Source of the DNA: an uncultured Bacteroidota bacterium | Lineage (GTDB): Bacteria; Bacteroidota; Bacteroidia; Flavobacteriales; Flavobacteriaceae | Assembly: GCA_903920835.1 (NCBI GenBank) | Contig: CAIXNQ010000179.1 | Span: forward strand, 1-10,315 | Reading direction: 5' to 3' | Length of the DNA: 10,315 bases | Shown here: positions 1 through 7,213 of the stretch, in pieces | How the letters are laid out: each line of letters begins with the position of its first letter | Numbering within the stretch: position 1 is the stretch's first letter | Made by a program: the position numbers and the translations under genes | Notes under the pieces: model-generated | What the model was told of the DNA's origin: nothing | Database searches by the model: none | The model's input: only the letters and a program-made list of their open reading frames with translations

Positions 1-1050
1 AGCTGATTCTCTGGTATCATTAGTATCTTTCTTGAATGCCCAACCTAAAAAAGCAATTTTCTTTCCAGAAACTGTATTGTATAAAGTTTGAACAATTGCT
101 CTTGCAAATCTTCTTTTTTGATGATCATTCATTATTATTACTTGTTCCCAATAATCTGCAACTTCATTTAATCCATAAGATTTTGCTATATAAACTAAAT
201 TCAGAATATCCTTTTGAAAGCATGAACCTCCAAAACCAACAGAGGCCTGTAAAAATTTTGGACCAATTCGACTATCCATTCCTATTGCTCGACTAACTTC
301 GTTTACATCAGCTTCTGTTTTTTCGCATAACTCTGACATTGCATTAATTGACGAAACTCTTTGAGCTAGAAAAGCATTAGCAGTTAACTTTGAAAGTTCA
401 GAAGACCAAACATTTGTTGACAATATTCGCTCTCTTGGCACCCAGTTTGCATAAACCTCTACGAGTGCATTCAGAGCTTTTTGGCCTTGTTCATCAGCTG
501 CACCACCAATTAAAACTCTATCTGGATTTAATAAATCTTGAACAGCAGTTCCTTCTGCTAAGAATTCAGGATTTGACAATATTTGAAATTGCACACCATT
601 TCCAGTATGATCTAAAATGCTTTTTAATGCTTCAGCAGTTCTTACTGGCAAAGTAGATTTCTCAACAACAATTTTATTGTCTTTTGAAATAGCAGCAATT
701 TGACGTGCACACAATTCAATATATTTTAAATCTGCGGCCATTCCTTTTCCAAGGCCATAAGTCTTAGTTGGTGTATTAACAGAAATAAAAATCATCTGAG
801 CTTCATCAATTGCTTTTTCTACATTTGTTGAGAAAAATAAATTTCTACCTCGAGCTTCTGAAACTAAATCACTTAAGCCCGGTTCATAAATTGGAATGTT
901 ATTAACATCTTTATCATTCCAAGCAGCGATTCTATCTTCATTTAAATCTACAACAGTAACATTAATGTGTGGGCATTTTTGAGCAATGATTGCCATTGTT
1001 GGTCCACCTACATATCCAGCACCTATACAACATATATTAGTAATCTTCAT
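1..1050 (-). CDS. ugd: UDP-glucose 6-dehydrogenase, C-terminus cut by window edge
   Basis: This enzyme oxidises UDP-glucose to UDP-glucuronate in two NAD+-dependent steps in the cytoplasm, supplying glucuronic acid for surface polysaccharide. I translated it by hand: 350 codons are open from ATG at 1050 to base 1 with no stop. The N-terminal Rossmann motif is GAGYVGGPT (residues 10-18). Further marks are STLPVRTAE (132-140), NPEFLAEGTA (160-169), ELSKLTANAFLAQR (217-230, with the active-site lysine at 220), FGGSCFQKD (273-281, catalytic Cys277) and FKKDTNDTRES (339-349). These match the animal and plant type of UGDH rather than the shorter bacterial Ugd. That family runs to about 460 residues, so roughly 110 C-terminal residues are missing. 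It lies 32 bases after tviB and is probably co-transcribed. Family assignment is very secure. Confidence 0.95.
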   Translation of the reverse strand, partial: MKITNICCIGAGYVGGPTMAIIAQKCPHINVTVVDLNEDRIAAWNDKDVNNIPIYEPGLSDLVSEARGRNLFFSTNVEKAIDEAQMIFISVNTPTKTYGLGKGMAADLKYIELCARQIAAISKDNKIVVEKSTLPVRTAEALKSILDHTGNGVQFQILSNPEFLAEGTAVQDLLNPDRVLIGGAADEQGQKALNALVEVYANWVPRERILSTNVWSSELSKLTANAFLAQRVSSINAMSELCEKTEADVNEVSRAIGMDSRIGPKFLQASVGFGGSCFQKDILNLVYIAKSYGLNEVADYWEQVIIMNDHQKRRFARAIVQTLYNTVSGKKIAFLGWAFKKDTNDTRESA

Positions 1051-1082
1051 TTTTTGGTTTTACTATATTGGTTCTAACTTTT

Positions 1083-2357
1083 TTATAATTTACCATCGGC
1101 TTTGTTACCCAGAATTCCTTTTACATCAAAAAGAACTGAATTTTCATTCATTATTAAGGAGTAATCTATATCTGAAAATTCTTTATGAGCTACTCCTAAT
1201 ACTACTGTGTCGAATTTTTTACTTGGCAATTGTTGTGTGGTCTCGATACTATATTCGTGTTTTACCTCATCAGGGGTAGCCCAGGGGTCATAGATACTGA
1301 CTTTAATTCCGTAATCTTCTAGAGATGCAATAACATCAATGATTTTAGTATTTCTAACATCTGGACAATTTTCTTTAAATGTAATTCCAAGCATTAATAA
1401 TGAAGCTCCATTTATTACGATTCCTTTTTTTATCATTAGCTTCACTACTTGAGACGCTACATATTCTCCCATACTGTCATTTAATCTTCTTCCGGCTAAG
1501 ATTATCTCTGGATGGTATCCCATTTCTTGAGCTTTTTGAGCTAAGTAATAGGGATCTACTCCAATGCAATGACCTCCAACTAATCCAGGCTTGAACGGTA
1601 AAAAATTCCATTTTGTTCCAGCAGCCTCTAATACATCATGGGTGTCAATTCCTAGTATGTTAAAGATTTTAGCTAGTTCGTTAACAAAAGCAATATTTAT
1701 ATCTCGCTGAGAGTTCTCAATTACTTTTGCAGCTTCAGCAACTTTAATTGTCGGTGCTAAATGTGTTCCAGCAACAATTACTGACTTATATAAATCATTT
1801 ACTTTAATCCCTATTTCAGGTGTTGAACCAGAAGTTACTTTAAGTATTTTTTCTACTGTATGTTCTTTATCACCTGGGTTAATTCGCTCCGGAGAGTATC
1901 CTGCAAAAAAGTCAACATTGAATTTTAAACCACTCATTCTTTCCAAAACCGGAACACACTCATCTTCTGTAACTCCAGGATATACTGTAGATTCATATAT
2001 TACTATATCTCCTTTTTTCAATACTTTCCCAACAGTTTCGCTAGATTTGTAAAGTGGAGTTAGGTCTGGTCGATTATTTTTGTCAACTGGTGTTGGAACT
2101 GTCACAACATAATAATTACACTCTTTTATATCTTCTAAATTTGTTGAACAATACAAACCATTTTCTCCTGTATTTGGTTCTTTCAAAAGCACTGATTCCA
2201 ACAAAGATTGCTTTATTTCTAGAGTATTATCAATTCCTAAATTAAGTTCACTTACTCTATTTATATTAATATCGAAACCGATAACTGAATACTTGGTTGC
2301 AAACAATCGTGCTAAAGGCAAACCTACATATCCTAAACCTATTACTGCTATTTTCAT
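1083..2357 (-). CDS. tviB: UDP-N-acetylhexosamine 6-dehydrogenase (TviB/WbpO family)
   Basis: A nucleotide-sugar dehydrogenase of the UDP-glucose/GDP-mannose dehydrogenase superfamily, 424 residues, full length for the family. It has the NAD-binding GLGYVGLP (7-14), YESTVYPGVTEDECVP (121-136), YSPERINPGD (154-163), AEAAKVIENSQRD (207-219, conserved Lys211), the catalytic stretch GGHCIGVDPYYL (261-272, Cys264), and the C-terminal FKENCPDVRNTK (327-338). From memory, the pattern resembles Salmonella TviB and Pseudomonas WbpO, which oxidise C6 of UDP-GlcNAc or UDP-GalNAc. The epimerase gene tviC ends only 21 bases upstream, the same pairing as in Vi antigen and O6 antigen loci, so the combined product is most likely UDP-GalNAcA. 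Whether oxidation or epimerisation comes first cannot be read from sequence. ATG at 2357 is chosen because the Rossmann fold starts immediately. Confidence 0.94.
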   Translation of the reverse strand: MKIAVIGLGYVGLPLARLFATKYSVIGFDININRVSELNLGIDNTLEIKQSLLESVLLKEPNTGENGLYCSTNLEDIKECNYYVVTVPTPVDKNNRPDLTPLYKSSETVGKVLKKGDIVIYESTVYPGVTEDECVPVLERMSGLKFNVDFFAGYSPERINPGDKEHTVEKILKVTSGSTPEIGIKVNDLYKSVIVAGTHLAPTIKVAEAAKVIENSQRDINIAFVNELAKIFNILGIDTHDVLEAAGTKWNFLPFKPGLVGGHCIGVDPYYLAQKAQEMGYHPEIILAGRRLNDSMGEYVASQVVKLMIKKGIVINGASLLMLGITFKENCPDVRNTKIIDVIASLEDYGIKVSIYDPWATPDEVKHEYSIETTQQLPSKKFDTVVLGVAHKEFSDIDYSLIMNENSVLFDVKGILGNKADGKL

Positions 2358-2378
2358 CTATGAATTATAAAATTTACT

Positions 2379-3356
2379 CTATTTTAAATTGTTCCAATAC
2401 CAATCTACGGCTTCTTTTAATCCTTCTTGAAAAGAATATTTTGGTGCATAGTTCATTAATCTCTTGGCTTTTTCAATACTTGCAAGTGAATGAGGAATAT
2501 CTCCTGCTCTATTCGGACCATGAATAATTGGAATTTCTCCAATCATAGAATCATATTTTGATAAATACTCTTTTAGATAGTTCACTAAATTATTCAAAGT
2601 ATTTCTATCTCCAAAAGCTGTATTATAAATTGTATTTATTGCTTCTGGATTATTAGTCATCATTGCAAGTTCATTCATTTGGATTACATTGTCAATATAT
2701 GTAAAATCTCTTGAGTAATTTCCGTCTCCATTAATAACTGGACTTTCGCCTGCCATTAATTGCATAACAAACTTTGGAATAACGGCTGCATAAGCACCGT
2801 TAGGATCTTGTTTGCGACCAAACACATTGAAATATCGCAAACCAATAGTTTCTAAACCGTAAGTTTTGCTAAAAATATCAGCATAAAGTTCGTTTATATA
2901 TTTTGTAATAGCATAAGGTGAAAGTGGTTTCCCAATTACATCTTCTACTTTTGGAAGGATTTCTGAATCGCCATAAGTTGATGAACTAGCTGCAAAAACA
3001 AATCTTTTTACTTTAGCATCTCTTGCTGCAACTAACATATTTAAAAATCCAGAAACGTTGACATCGTTTGAAGTAATCGGATCGTTTATTGAACGAGGAA
3101 CCGAACCTAAGGCAGCCTCGTGAAGTATGTAGTCAACGCCTTTAACTGCAAGGTGACAAGTTGCTAAATCTCTAATATCTCCTTCAATAAGTTTGAAGTT
3201 TTGGTTTTCTTCGCAGATAGATAAATTGTAACGATGACCAGTTGCAAAATTGTCTAAGCAAATTACTTTATAACCTTTAGTTAAAAAATGTTCACAGAGA
3301 TTTGATCCTATAAAACCTGCTCCTCCTGTGATTAATATTGTATCTGAATTATTCAT
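2379..3356 (-). CDS. tviC: UDP-GlcNAc/GlcNAcA 4-epimerase (TviC/WbpP family)
   Basis: An extended short-chain dehydrogenase/reductase that inverts C4 of UDP-GlcNAc or UDP-GlcNAcA through an NAD-bound 4-keto intermediate. It has 325 residues, close to WbpP (about 340). The cofactor motif TGGAGFIGS is at 10-18 and DNFATGH at 35-41. The substrate segment AALGSVPRSINDPITSN (81-97) is a hallmark of the WbpP subgroup. The catalytic region is AASSSTYGD (122-130) with YxxxK at Tyr148/Lys152 in PLSPYAITK. LRYFNVFGRKQDPNGAYAAV (173-192) and GDGNYSRDF (210-218) are also typical. Subgroup motifs favour N-acetylated sugars over UDP-Glc/Gal (GalE), although GalE-like breadth cannot be excluded. It sits between wzc (82-base gap) and tviB (21-base gap). 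A possible own promoter lies in the 82-base gap. Confidence 0.93.
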   Translation of the reverse strand: MNNSDTILITGGAGFIGSNLCEHFLTKGYKVICLDNFATGHRYNLSICEENQNFKLIEGDIRDLATCHLAVKGVDYILHEAALGSVPRSINDPITSNDVNVSGFLNMLVAARDAKVKRFVFAASSSTYGDSEILPKVEDVIGKPLSPYAITKYINELYADIFSKTYGLETIGLRYFNVFGRKQDPNGAYAAVIPKFVMQLMAGESPVINGDGNYSRDFTYIDNVIQMNELAMMTNNPEAINTIYNTAFGDRNTLNNLVNYLKEYLSKYDSMIGEIPIIHGPNRAGDIPHSLASIEKAKRLMNYAPKYSFQEGLKEAVDWYWNNLK

Positions 3357-3393
3357 TTTTTATTAATTTGAGAACGATTCTTAATAATTTCAG

Positions 3394-3424
3394 CAAAGAT
3401 AGAACTTGTTTTGTCTTTAACTAA
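3394..3424 (-). promoter_or_regulatory. Candidate internal Bacteroidota promoter before tviC
   Basis: On the minus strand the box TATCTTTG (3401-3394) fits the Bacteroidota -7 consensus TAnnTTTG exactly. A TTAG (3424-3421), one mismatch from the -33 TTTG, sits 19 bases further upstream. The box is 38 bases from the tviC start codon, inside the only gap of notable size in the operon. This suggests the sugar-nucleotide genes can be transcribed separately from wza-wzc. Such short motifs arise by chance in AT-rich DNA, so the call is tentative. Confidence 0.4.
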
Positions 3425-3438
3425 TTTTAACATATAAA

Positions 3439-5889
3439 CTAATTGTTATCCTTTTTTAAAATTTTAGCAAATATATTATTTTTTTGTTTAGTATGATTGC
3501 TTTCGTAATAACTGTTCGTGTAATTTTCGTATCCGTATTCATAACGGTTGGAATATCCAAACTTCTTTTTACTTTCAAAGCCATTTAATAAGATACTTAC
3601 ATTTTTTATTTCGTCTTTATTTGTTTTGTTGTTTAGTATATTAATCATTCCTTTTTTAGTAATGTTTTGTCTAACGACATAAAGCGTGATGTCTATATAT
3701 TGAACCAATTCTAGCGCATCAGCTACCAGACCGATGGGTGGGGTGTCTAAAATTATATAATCGTATTTAGTTTTTAATTCTTGCATTAATTGGCTCATGA
3801 TTTCGCTAATTATCAATTCTGATGGGTTGGGCGGAATTGGTCCGGAAGTGATAATATCTAAAAACGGAATGTGTGTAGCTTGTGTAATCTGTTCTAAGCT
3901 TTGGTCGCCAATTAAATAATTCACTATTCCTTTTGAATTAGTAATTTGAAAGTCTTCAAAAAGTTTTGGTTTACGTAAATCGAGCCCAACAACCACTGTT
4001 CTTTTTTCGCTTAATGCAAAAACGGTTGCAAGATTGATGGAGCAAAATGTTTTTCCTTCACCGCTGATTGATGACGTAACCATGATGGTTTTGGTTTCGT
4101 TAAGTTCGAGTTTTTTAAATTGAAACTGCAACGAAGATCGCACTGCTCGAAATGATTCAGACATAGCGGATCTTGGTTTTTCAAAAACTGCTAGATTTGA
4201 AGTAAGGTATTTTTTTCCGATGACACCAATAATAGGTATTTCTGTCAGTCGCGAAACATCTTCAATATTTTGAATGCTGTTGTTGCTATAAAAAATAATT
4301 CCGAGGATTAAAAATGGAATTAAAATTCCTAATAGAAAAGCCAAAATATAATTAACTCCAGTTCGAGGTCCTATCAACAAACCACCGGTATCTTTGGCAG
4401 TATCTATAAAATGTATGTCAGAAAGATTTGCGGCTTTTACAATCTCTGCTTCGCTTTTCTTGGCAAGAAAGGTGCTGTAAACATTATCGTTTAAGTTATA
4501 CTTTCGTTGAATTTTAACCAATTCTTGTCTATCGACGGGTAATTGTTTTAATGTGGCTTCGGATTGGTTTATTTTTTTTGTAACCAATGCTACATCATAG
4601 TTCAAAGCATTCAAATAGGAATTGATGTTTTCTAGCAAAACGTTTTTAATTGCCTGCATTTCGTTATCAAAATCATTGAACATCTTGATGTTTTTGACTG
4701 AATATGTCATCTGTGACCTTGAAATTGAAAGCGAAATGAGCTTTGAAACATTAACAACAATGTTCGGCTCTTCAATACCAGCAACTGACGGAGCGGGCAG
4801 TTTTGAAAAATCTTTGCTCGTTAGCAAGTAATTTTTCAGCGAATTACAATAAACTATTTTTCGCAATACAAAATCTTTATTCTCATCTAGTTTTTGCAAT
4901 TGCTCGGTGTAGGCAACACCATCAAGTTCTAAATCTATTGTTTTTTTTGAGTTTTGAAATGTTTTTAAATCCTCGTTAGAATCTTTGAGCAGTTTTTCGG
5001 TTTTGGCGAGTGTGCTGTCAATAAATTTTATGGTGTTGGTGGCAAAAAGATTTTTTCGATCGAGTTCGCTTTTGATTAAAGTCTTCACGGTGGTGTTAAG
5101 ATAATCGACCATCCGGGCTTTGTTGGTGCCTTCGAGTGACAGGGTTAAAATCGAACCACTTTTTTCATCGCTGTTGATTTTGATATCTTGATATTTGGCA
5201 ACGGTGGTATCAAAATCGTTGAATTTAATGCTAAATTCTTCATTGGAATAATTGCCGGGATGGTCATTGATTTCTAGAACAAATGATACAAATGGCAATT
5301 TAACTTTCTGACCTACATTATATTTTTGAATAAACTGTCCTTCGGAAACTTTAATAGCTTCTGTTTTATTTTTTGAATAATTATAAAGTTCTGCAGTGGG
5401 CGAATCGAAGTCAACTTGCAGCAGATATTGGGTTTGATTCAGGAATTTTATTTTAATTTTTTGATTTAATAATTGTCCTTGCTTATTATCAATTTTGATA
5501 TAAAACGGCACATCGCCATAGCTGTCAATATCATAATAATCGCCTTGTTTGAAATAGTCAATATAGAATTGAAGTTGCTCGACCACCTTTTCGTTGTGGG
5601 TTCTGGACAGTAATAGTGTTGTAATAGTTTGCACCTTGTCTGAAGTGCCGCCCCAGTTGAAAACCAAGCTCGTATTTGAAGTAAAAAAAGGATTATTTTC
5701 TTCTTTAATTGCAATAGTGGTGCCGAGTCCGTATTGTTTTGGCTTCCGGATATTGACCTGATAAGCACAGATAAACGCTATGATTAATGAAACTACAAAC
5801 CACTTCCAGTAGCTGGTGATTTTGATCATAAAACCTTTCAAATCGAATTGCTGGTTGTTTGCGAAGTTAAATTTTTTGTGGTCTAGCAT
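3439..5889 (-). CDS. wzc: Wzc-like polysaccharide co-polymerase with BY-type tyrosine autokinase
   Basis: An inner-membrane protein that controls polymerisation and export of capsule or exopolysaccharide together with Wza. It has 816 residues, longer than E. coli Wzc (about 720). Order: first membrane helix about 27-45, a Wzz-type periplasmic domain with helical, probably coiled-coil stretches (about 280-345 and 405-485), second membrane helix about 514-534, then the cytoplasmic kinase. The kinase shows the oligomerisation motif ExxRxxR (Glu578, Arg581, Arg584), Walker A SISGEGKT (607-614, Lys613), Walker A' VVVGLDLRKP (632-641) and Walker B YIILDTPP (711-718, Asp715). In Walker A' the first of the two usual aspartates is Gly635, while Asp637 is kept. 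The tail carries seven tyrosines in 779-795, the expected autophosphorylation cluster. It starts one base after the wza stop, implying translational coupling. A cognate phosphatase is not in the window. Confidence 0.96.
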   Translation of the reverse strand: MLDHKKFNFANNQQFDLKGFMIKITSYWKWFVVSLIIAFICAYQVNIRKPKQYGLGTTIAIKEENNPFFTSNTSLVFNWGGTSDKVQTITTLLLSRTHNEKVVEQLQFYIDYFKQGDYYDIDSYGDVPFYIKIDNKQGQLLNQKIKIKFLNQTQYLLQVDFDSPTAELYNYSKNKTEAIKVSEGQFIQKYNVGQKVKLPFVSFVLEINDHPGNYSNEEFSIKFNDFDTTVAKYQDIKINSDEKSGSILTLSLEGTNKARMVDYLNTTVKTLIKSELDRKNLFATNTIKFIDSTLAKTEKLLKDSNEDLKTFQNSKKTIDLELDGVAYTEQLQKLDENKDFVLRKIVYCNSLKNYLLTSKDFSKLPAPSVAGIEEPNIVVNVSKLISLSISRSQMTYSVKNIKMFNDFDNEMQAIKNVLLENINSYLNALNYDVALVTKKINQSEATLKQLPVDRQELVKIQRKYNLNDNVYSTFLAKKSEAEIVKAANLSDIHFIDTAKDTGGLLIGPRTGVNYILAFLLGILIPFLILGIIFYSNNSIQNIEDVSRLTEIPIIGVIGKKYLTSNLAVFEKPRSAMSESFRAVRSSLQFQFKKLELNETKTIMVTSSISGEGKTFCSINLATVFALSEKRTVVVGLDLRKPKLFEDFQITNSKGIVNYLIGDQSLEQITQATHIPFLDIITSGPIPPNPSELIISEIMSQLMQELKTKYDYIILDTPPIGLVADALELVQYIDITLYVVRQNITKKGMINILNNKTNKDEIKNVSILLNGFESKKKFGYSNRYEYGYENYTNSYYESNHTKQKNNIFAKILKKDNN

Positions 5890-5890
5890 A

Positions 5891-6682
5891 TTATTTTTTG
5901 ACTAAAAGTGCCATTGTTGCTACTAACGAAAGTAGTGTAACTACTAACGAAAGTGATTCTACGCCGGTGCGACCTGTGCCCCATGATTTTTGTGGCAAAG
6001 GTTTTACATAAATATAATCGTTGGGTTGCAAATAATAGTGTGGCGATTGCAGGGATTTGCTGTCGGTTAAATCAATGGTGTACATTTCGGTGCCTTGCGG
6101 AAGCTGTCTAATAATGATCACGTCTTTGCGGTTTCCGGTTAGTGTAATGTCGCCCGAATTGGCAATGGCATCTAGCACGGTCACTTTTTCTTGATAGAGT
6201 GTTTTGGTGCCGGGCTGCGAAATCTCGCCATTAATGGTATATCGAAAACCACTCAATTTTACATTTACAAAAAGGTTGGCTTCTTTATTGAAATAATCGC
6301 TCAACAATCGTTCTTCAATTTTTTTTCTAACTTCTTCTAAAGTAAACCCAATAACGTTGACTTCGCCCAAAACGGGTACTCTAATGTTGCCATGATCGTC
6401 AACATTATAGCCGTCAAAATAGAGCGATTGTTCCGACTTTATAGTGATATTTTCAGTCGCTGTTGGGTTAAAAAGTTGTGCGAGTTTGGGGTCGAGTGTT
6501 TTGATTGTAATACTCAACACGTCGTTGGTCTGCACTCTATAGGGCACTGCTCCAGCGGGGTTGACGGCACGAACGGGAAGGTTGTTTTCTTTTTTTTGCA
6601 AATAAATTAAGTCTTTTATAGGCACGCATGATGTGGCTAAAAATCCAAGGAGAAATAATGACAGAAAAATAACTTTATTCAT
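5891..6682 (-). CDS. wza: Wza-like polysaccharide export lipoprotein
   Basis: An outer-membrane polysaccharide export protein of the Poly_export/SLBB family, forming the exit channel coupled to Wzc. It has 263 residues, shorter than E. coli Wza (379); this fits a form with one clear SLBB domain. The start at 6682 gives a lipoprotein signal peptide with hydrophobic core VIFLSLFLLGFL and lipobox ATSC, so Cys19 would be the acylated residue. The Poly_export domain covers about 45-145 (YRVQTNDVLSITI at 48-60, RVPVLGEVNVIGFTLEEV at 101-118). The SLBB domain is about 146-195 (YTINGEISQPGTKTL at 148-162). The C-terminal hydrophobic helix, about 243-261, probably spans the outer membrane and contains a short duplication. 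It is the first gene of the operon, with a candidate promoter about 30 bases upstream. Confidence 0.94.
   Translation of the reverse strand: MNKVIFLSLFLLGFLATSCVPIKDLIYLQKKENNLPVRAVNPAGAVPYRVQTNDVLSITIKTLDPKLAQLFNPTATENITIKSEQSLYFDGYNVDDHGNIRVPVLGEVNVIGFTLEEVRKKIEERLLSDYFNKEANLFVNVKLSGFRYTINGEISQPGTKTLYQEKVTVLDAIANSGDITLTGNRKDVIIIRQLPQGTEMYTIDLTDSKSLQSPHYYLQPNDYIYVKPLPQKSWGTGRTGVESLSLVVTLLSLVATMALLVKK
5920..5954. repeat. 14-bp direct repeat, period 21, inside wza
   Basis: CTACTAACGAAAGT occurs at 5920-5933 and again at 5941-5954, offset by 21 bases. It lies in the part of wza coding for the C-terminal hydrophobic helix and yields two similar heptads, LSLVVTL and LSLVATM. It looks like an in-frame duplication of seven codons. 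Confidence 0.8.
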
Positions 6683-6711
6683 TCGACCAGTGGCTAATTA
6701 TTTTGAGCAAA

Positions 6712-6740
6712 CAAATGTAGGCTAATAATTATTAAATAAA
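6712..6740 (-). promoter_or_regulatory. Candidate promoter of the polysaccharide operon
   Basis: On the minus strand TACATTTG (6719-6712) matches the Bacteroidota -7 consensus TAnnTTTG exactly. TTTA (6740-6737) lies 17 bases upstream as a one-mismatch -33 element, in a run of A/T. Transcription would start around 6705, giving a leader of roughly 20-25 bases to the wza ATG at 6682. The exact -7 match and its placement before the first operon gene support it; the poor -33 element is the weakness. Confidence 0.5.
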
Positions 6741-6789
6741 AAAAAACTCAAATTATATAAAAGCGAGTTGCGGTTTATGAACGATATCG

Positions 6790-7020
6790 AATCTGACTGG
6801 TGTTAGAACGAGTCTGACTAGTGCGGGGATAAATCTGACTGGTTCGGGGATGAATCTGACAAGTGCGGGGATGAATCTGACAAGTGCGGGGATGAATCTG
6901 ACAAGTGCGGGGATGAATCTGACAGGTGCGGGGATGAGTCTGACAAGTGCGGGGATGAGTCTGACAGGTGCAGGGATGAATCTGACAGGTGCGGGGATGA
7001 GTCTGACTATAGAATGAATC
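6790..7020. repeat. Tandem array of eleven 21-bp units
   Basis: Eleven head-to-tail units of exactly 21 bases start at 6790, 6811, 6832, 6853, 6874, 6895, 6916, 6937, 6958, 6979 and 7000. The consensus begins A[A/G]TCTGAC[A/T][A/G]G and continues TGCGGGGATG. Units 4-6 are identical, units 7 and 10 are identical to each other, and all eleven keep TCTGAC. The outermost units (1 and 11) have lost the TGCGGGGATG half, as expected when arrays expand from the middle. The consensus is about 52% GC against about 30% in neighbouring DNA. A possible degenerate partial unit (TTGCGG..TATG) lies at 6768-6779. It is not a CRISPR, since there are no unique spacers. Function is unknown. The pattern is certain; the family is not one I recognise. 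Confidence 0.97.
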
Positions 7021-7213
7021 TTTTTTATTTTAAGAAGTGATTAAACTTTTATTTTTGATTTTTCCGTTGAATATCTTTTTGAATTTTGATTAGCTAATTT
7101 TCAATTACAGAGTAAAAATGTTAAATATTATTATCAAATTTCATTTTTTTTCAACAACCTTTGCATCAAAATATAAACAATTTTAAAGTCTAAAAATAAA
7201 CAACCCATCAATA

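Larger units (their letters stand above)
6683..7213. other. Divergent intergenic region between wza and the 7214 gene
   Basis: This 531-base stretch separates the leftward polysaccharide operon from the rightward genes. Reading left to right it holds a candidate wza promoter (6712-6740), an AT-rich spacer, an 8-bp perfect palindrome CGATATCG (6782-6789) abutting the first repeat unit, the 21-bp tandem array (6790-7020), and a 193-base AT-rich leader (7021-7213) before the 7214 gene. I found no convincing TAnnTTTG box for the rightward gene and no supported coding region or RNA gene. Confidence 0.7.

Noticed and set aside
36..656. Plus-strand reading frames at 36-296 and 390-656
   Set aside because: They are antisense to ugd, whose full motif set is on the minus strand; their Leu-rich products are typical shadow translations.
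986..2527. Plus-strand frames at 986-1279, 1400-1594, 2054-2245 and 2297-2527
   Set aside because: They overlap tviB, tviC and ugd in antisense and have no recognisable domain.
4622..5768. Frames at 4622-4831 (+) and 5466-5768 (-) within wzc, and 6392-6610 (+) within wza
   Set aside because: Alternative frames inside well-supported genes, without motifs or start context.
6811..6999. G-quadruplex formation by the regularly spaced GGGG runs
   Set aside because: Eight units have GGGG, but the runs are 17 bases apart, too long for usual loops, and the spacing is explained by the repeat itself.
6850..7017. A 55-codon reading frame through the tandem array, reading M followed by heptads such as NLTSAGM and ending in SLTIE
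   Set aside because: A 21-base period keeps any frame open automatically. The unit differences change amino acids about as often as they are silent (N/S, S/G), there is no leader or start context, and the frame merely runs out where the array decays.
6790..7020. CRISPR array
   Set aside because: Units are contiguous with no unique spacers and there are no cas genes in the window.
6853..7038. A second open frame through the array with acidic heptads ESDKCGD or ESDRCGD
   Set aside because: The changes E/E and K/R are conservative, but no start codon precedes the array in this frame, and the units at 6790-6831 contain stops.
7160..7191. TTTG at 7160-7163 with TAAAGTCT at 7184-7191 as a promoter for the 7214 gene
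   Set aside because: The second element matches the -7 consensus only in its first two bases, so support is too weak.
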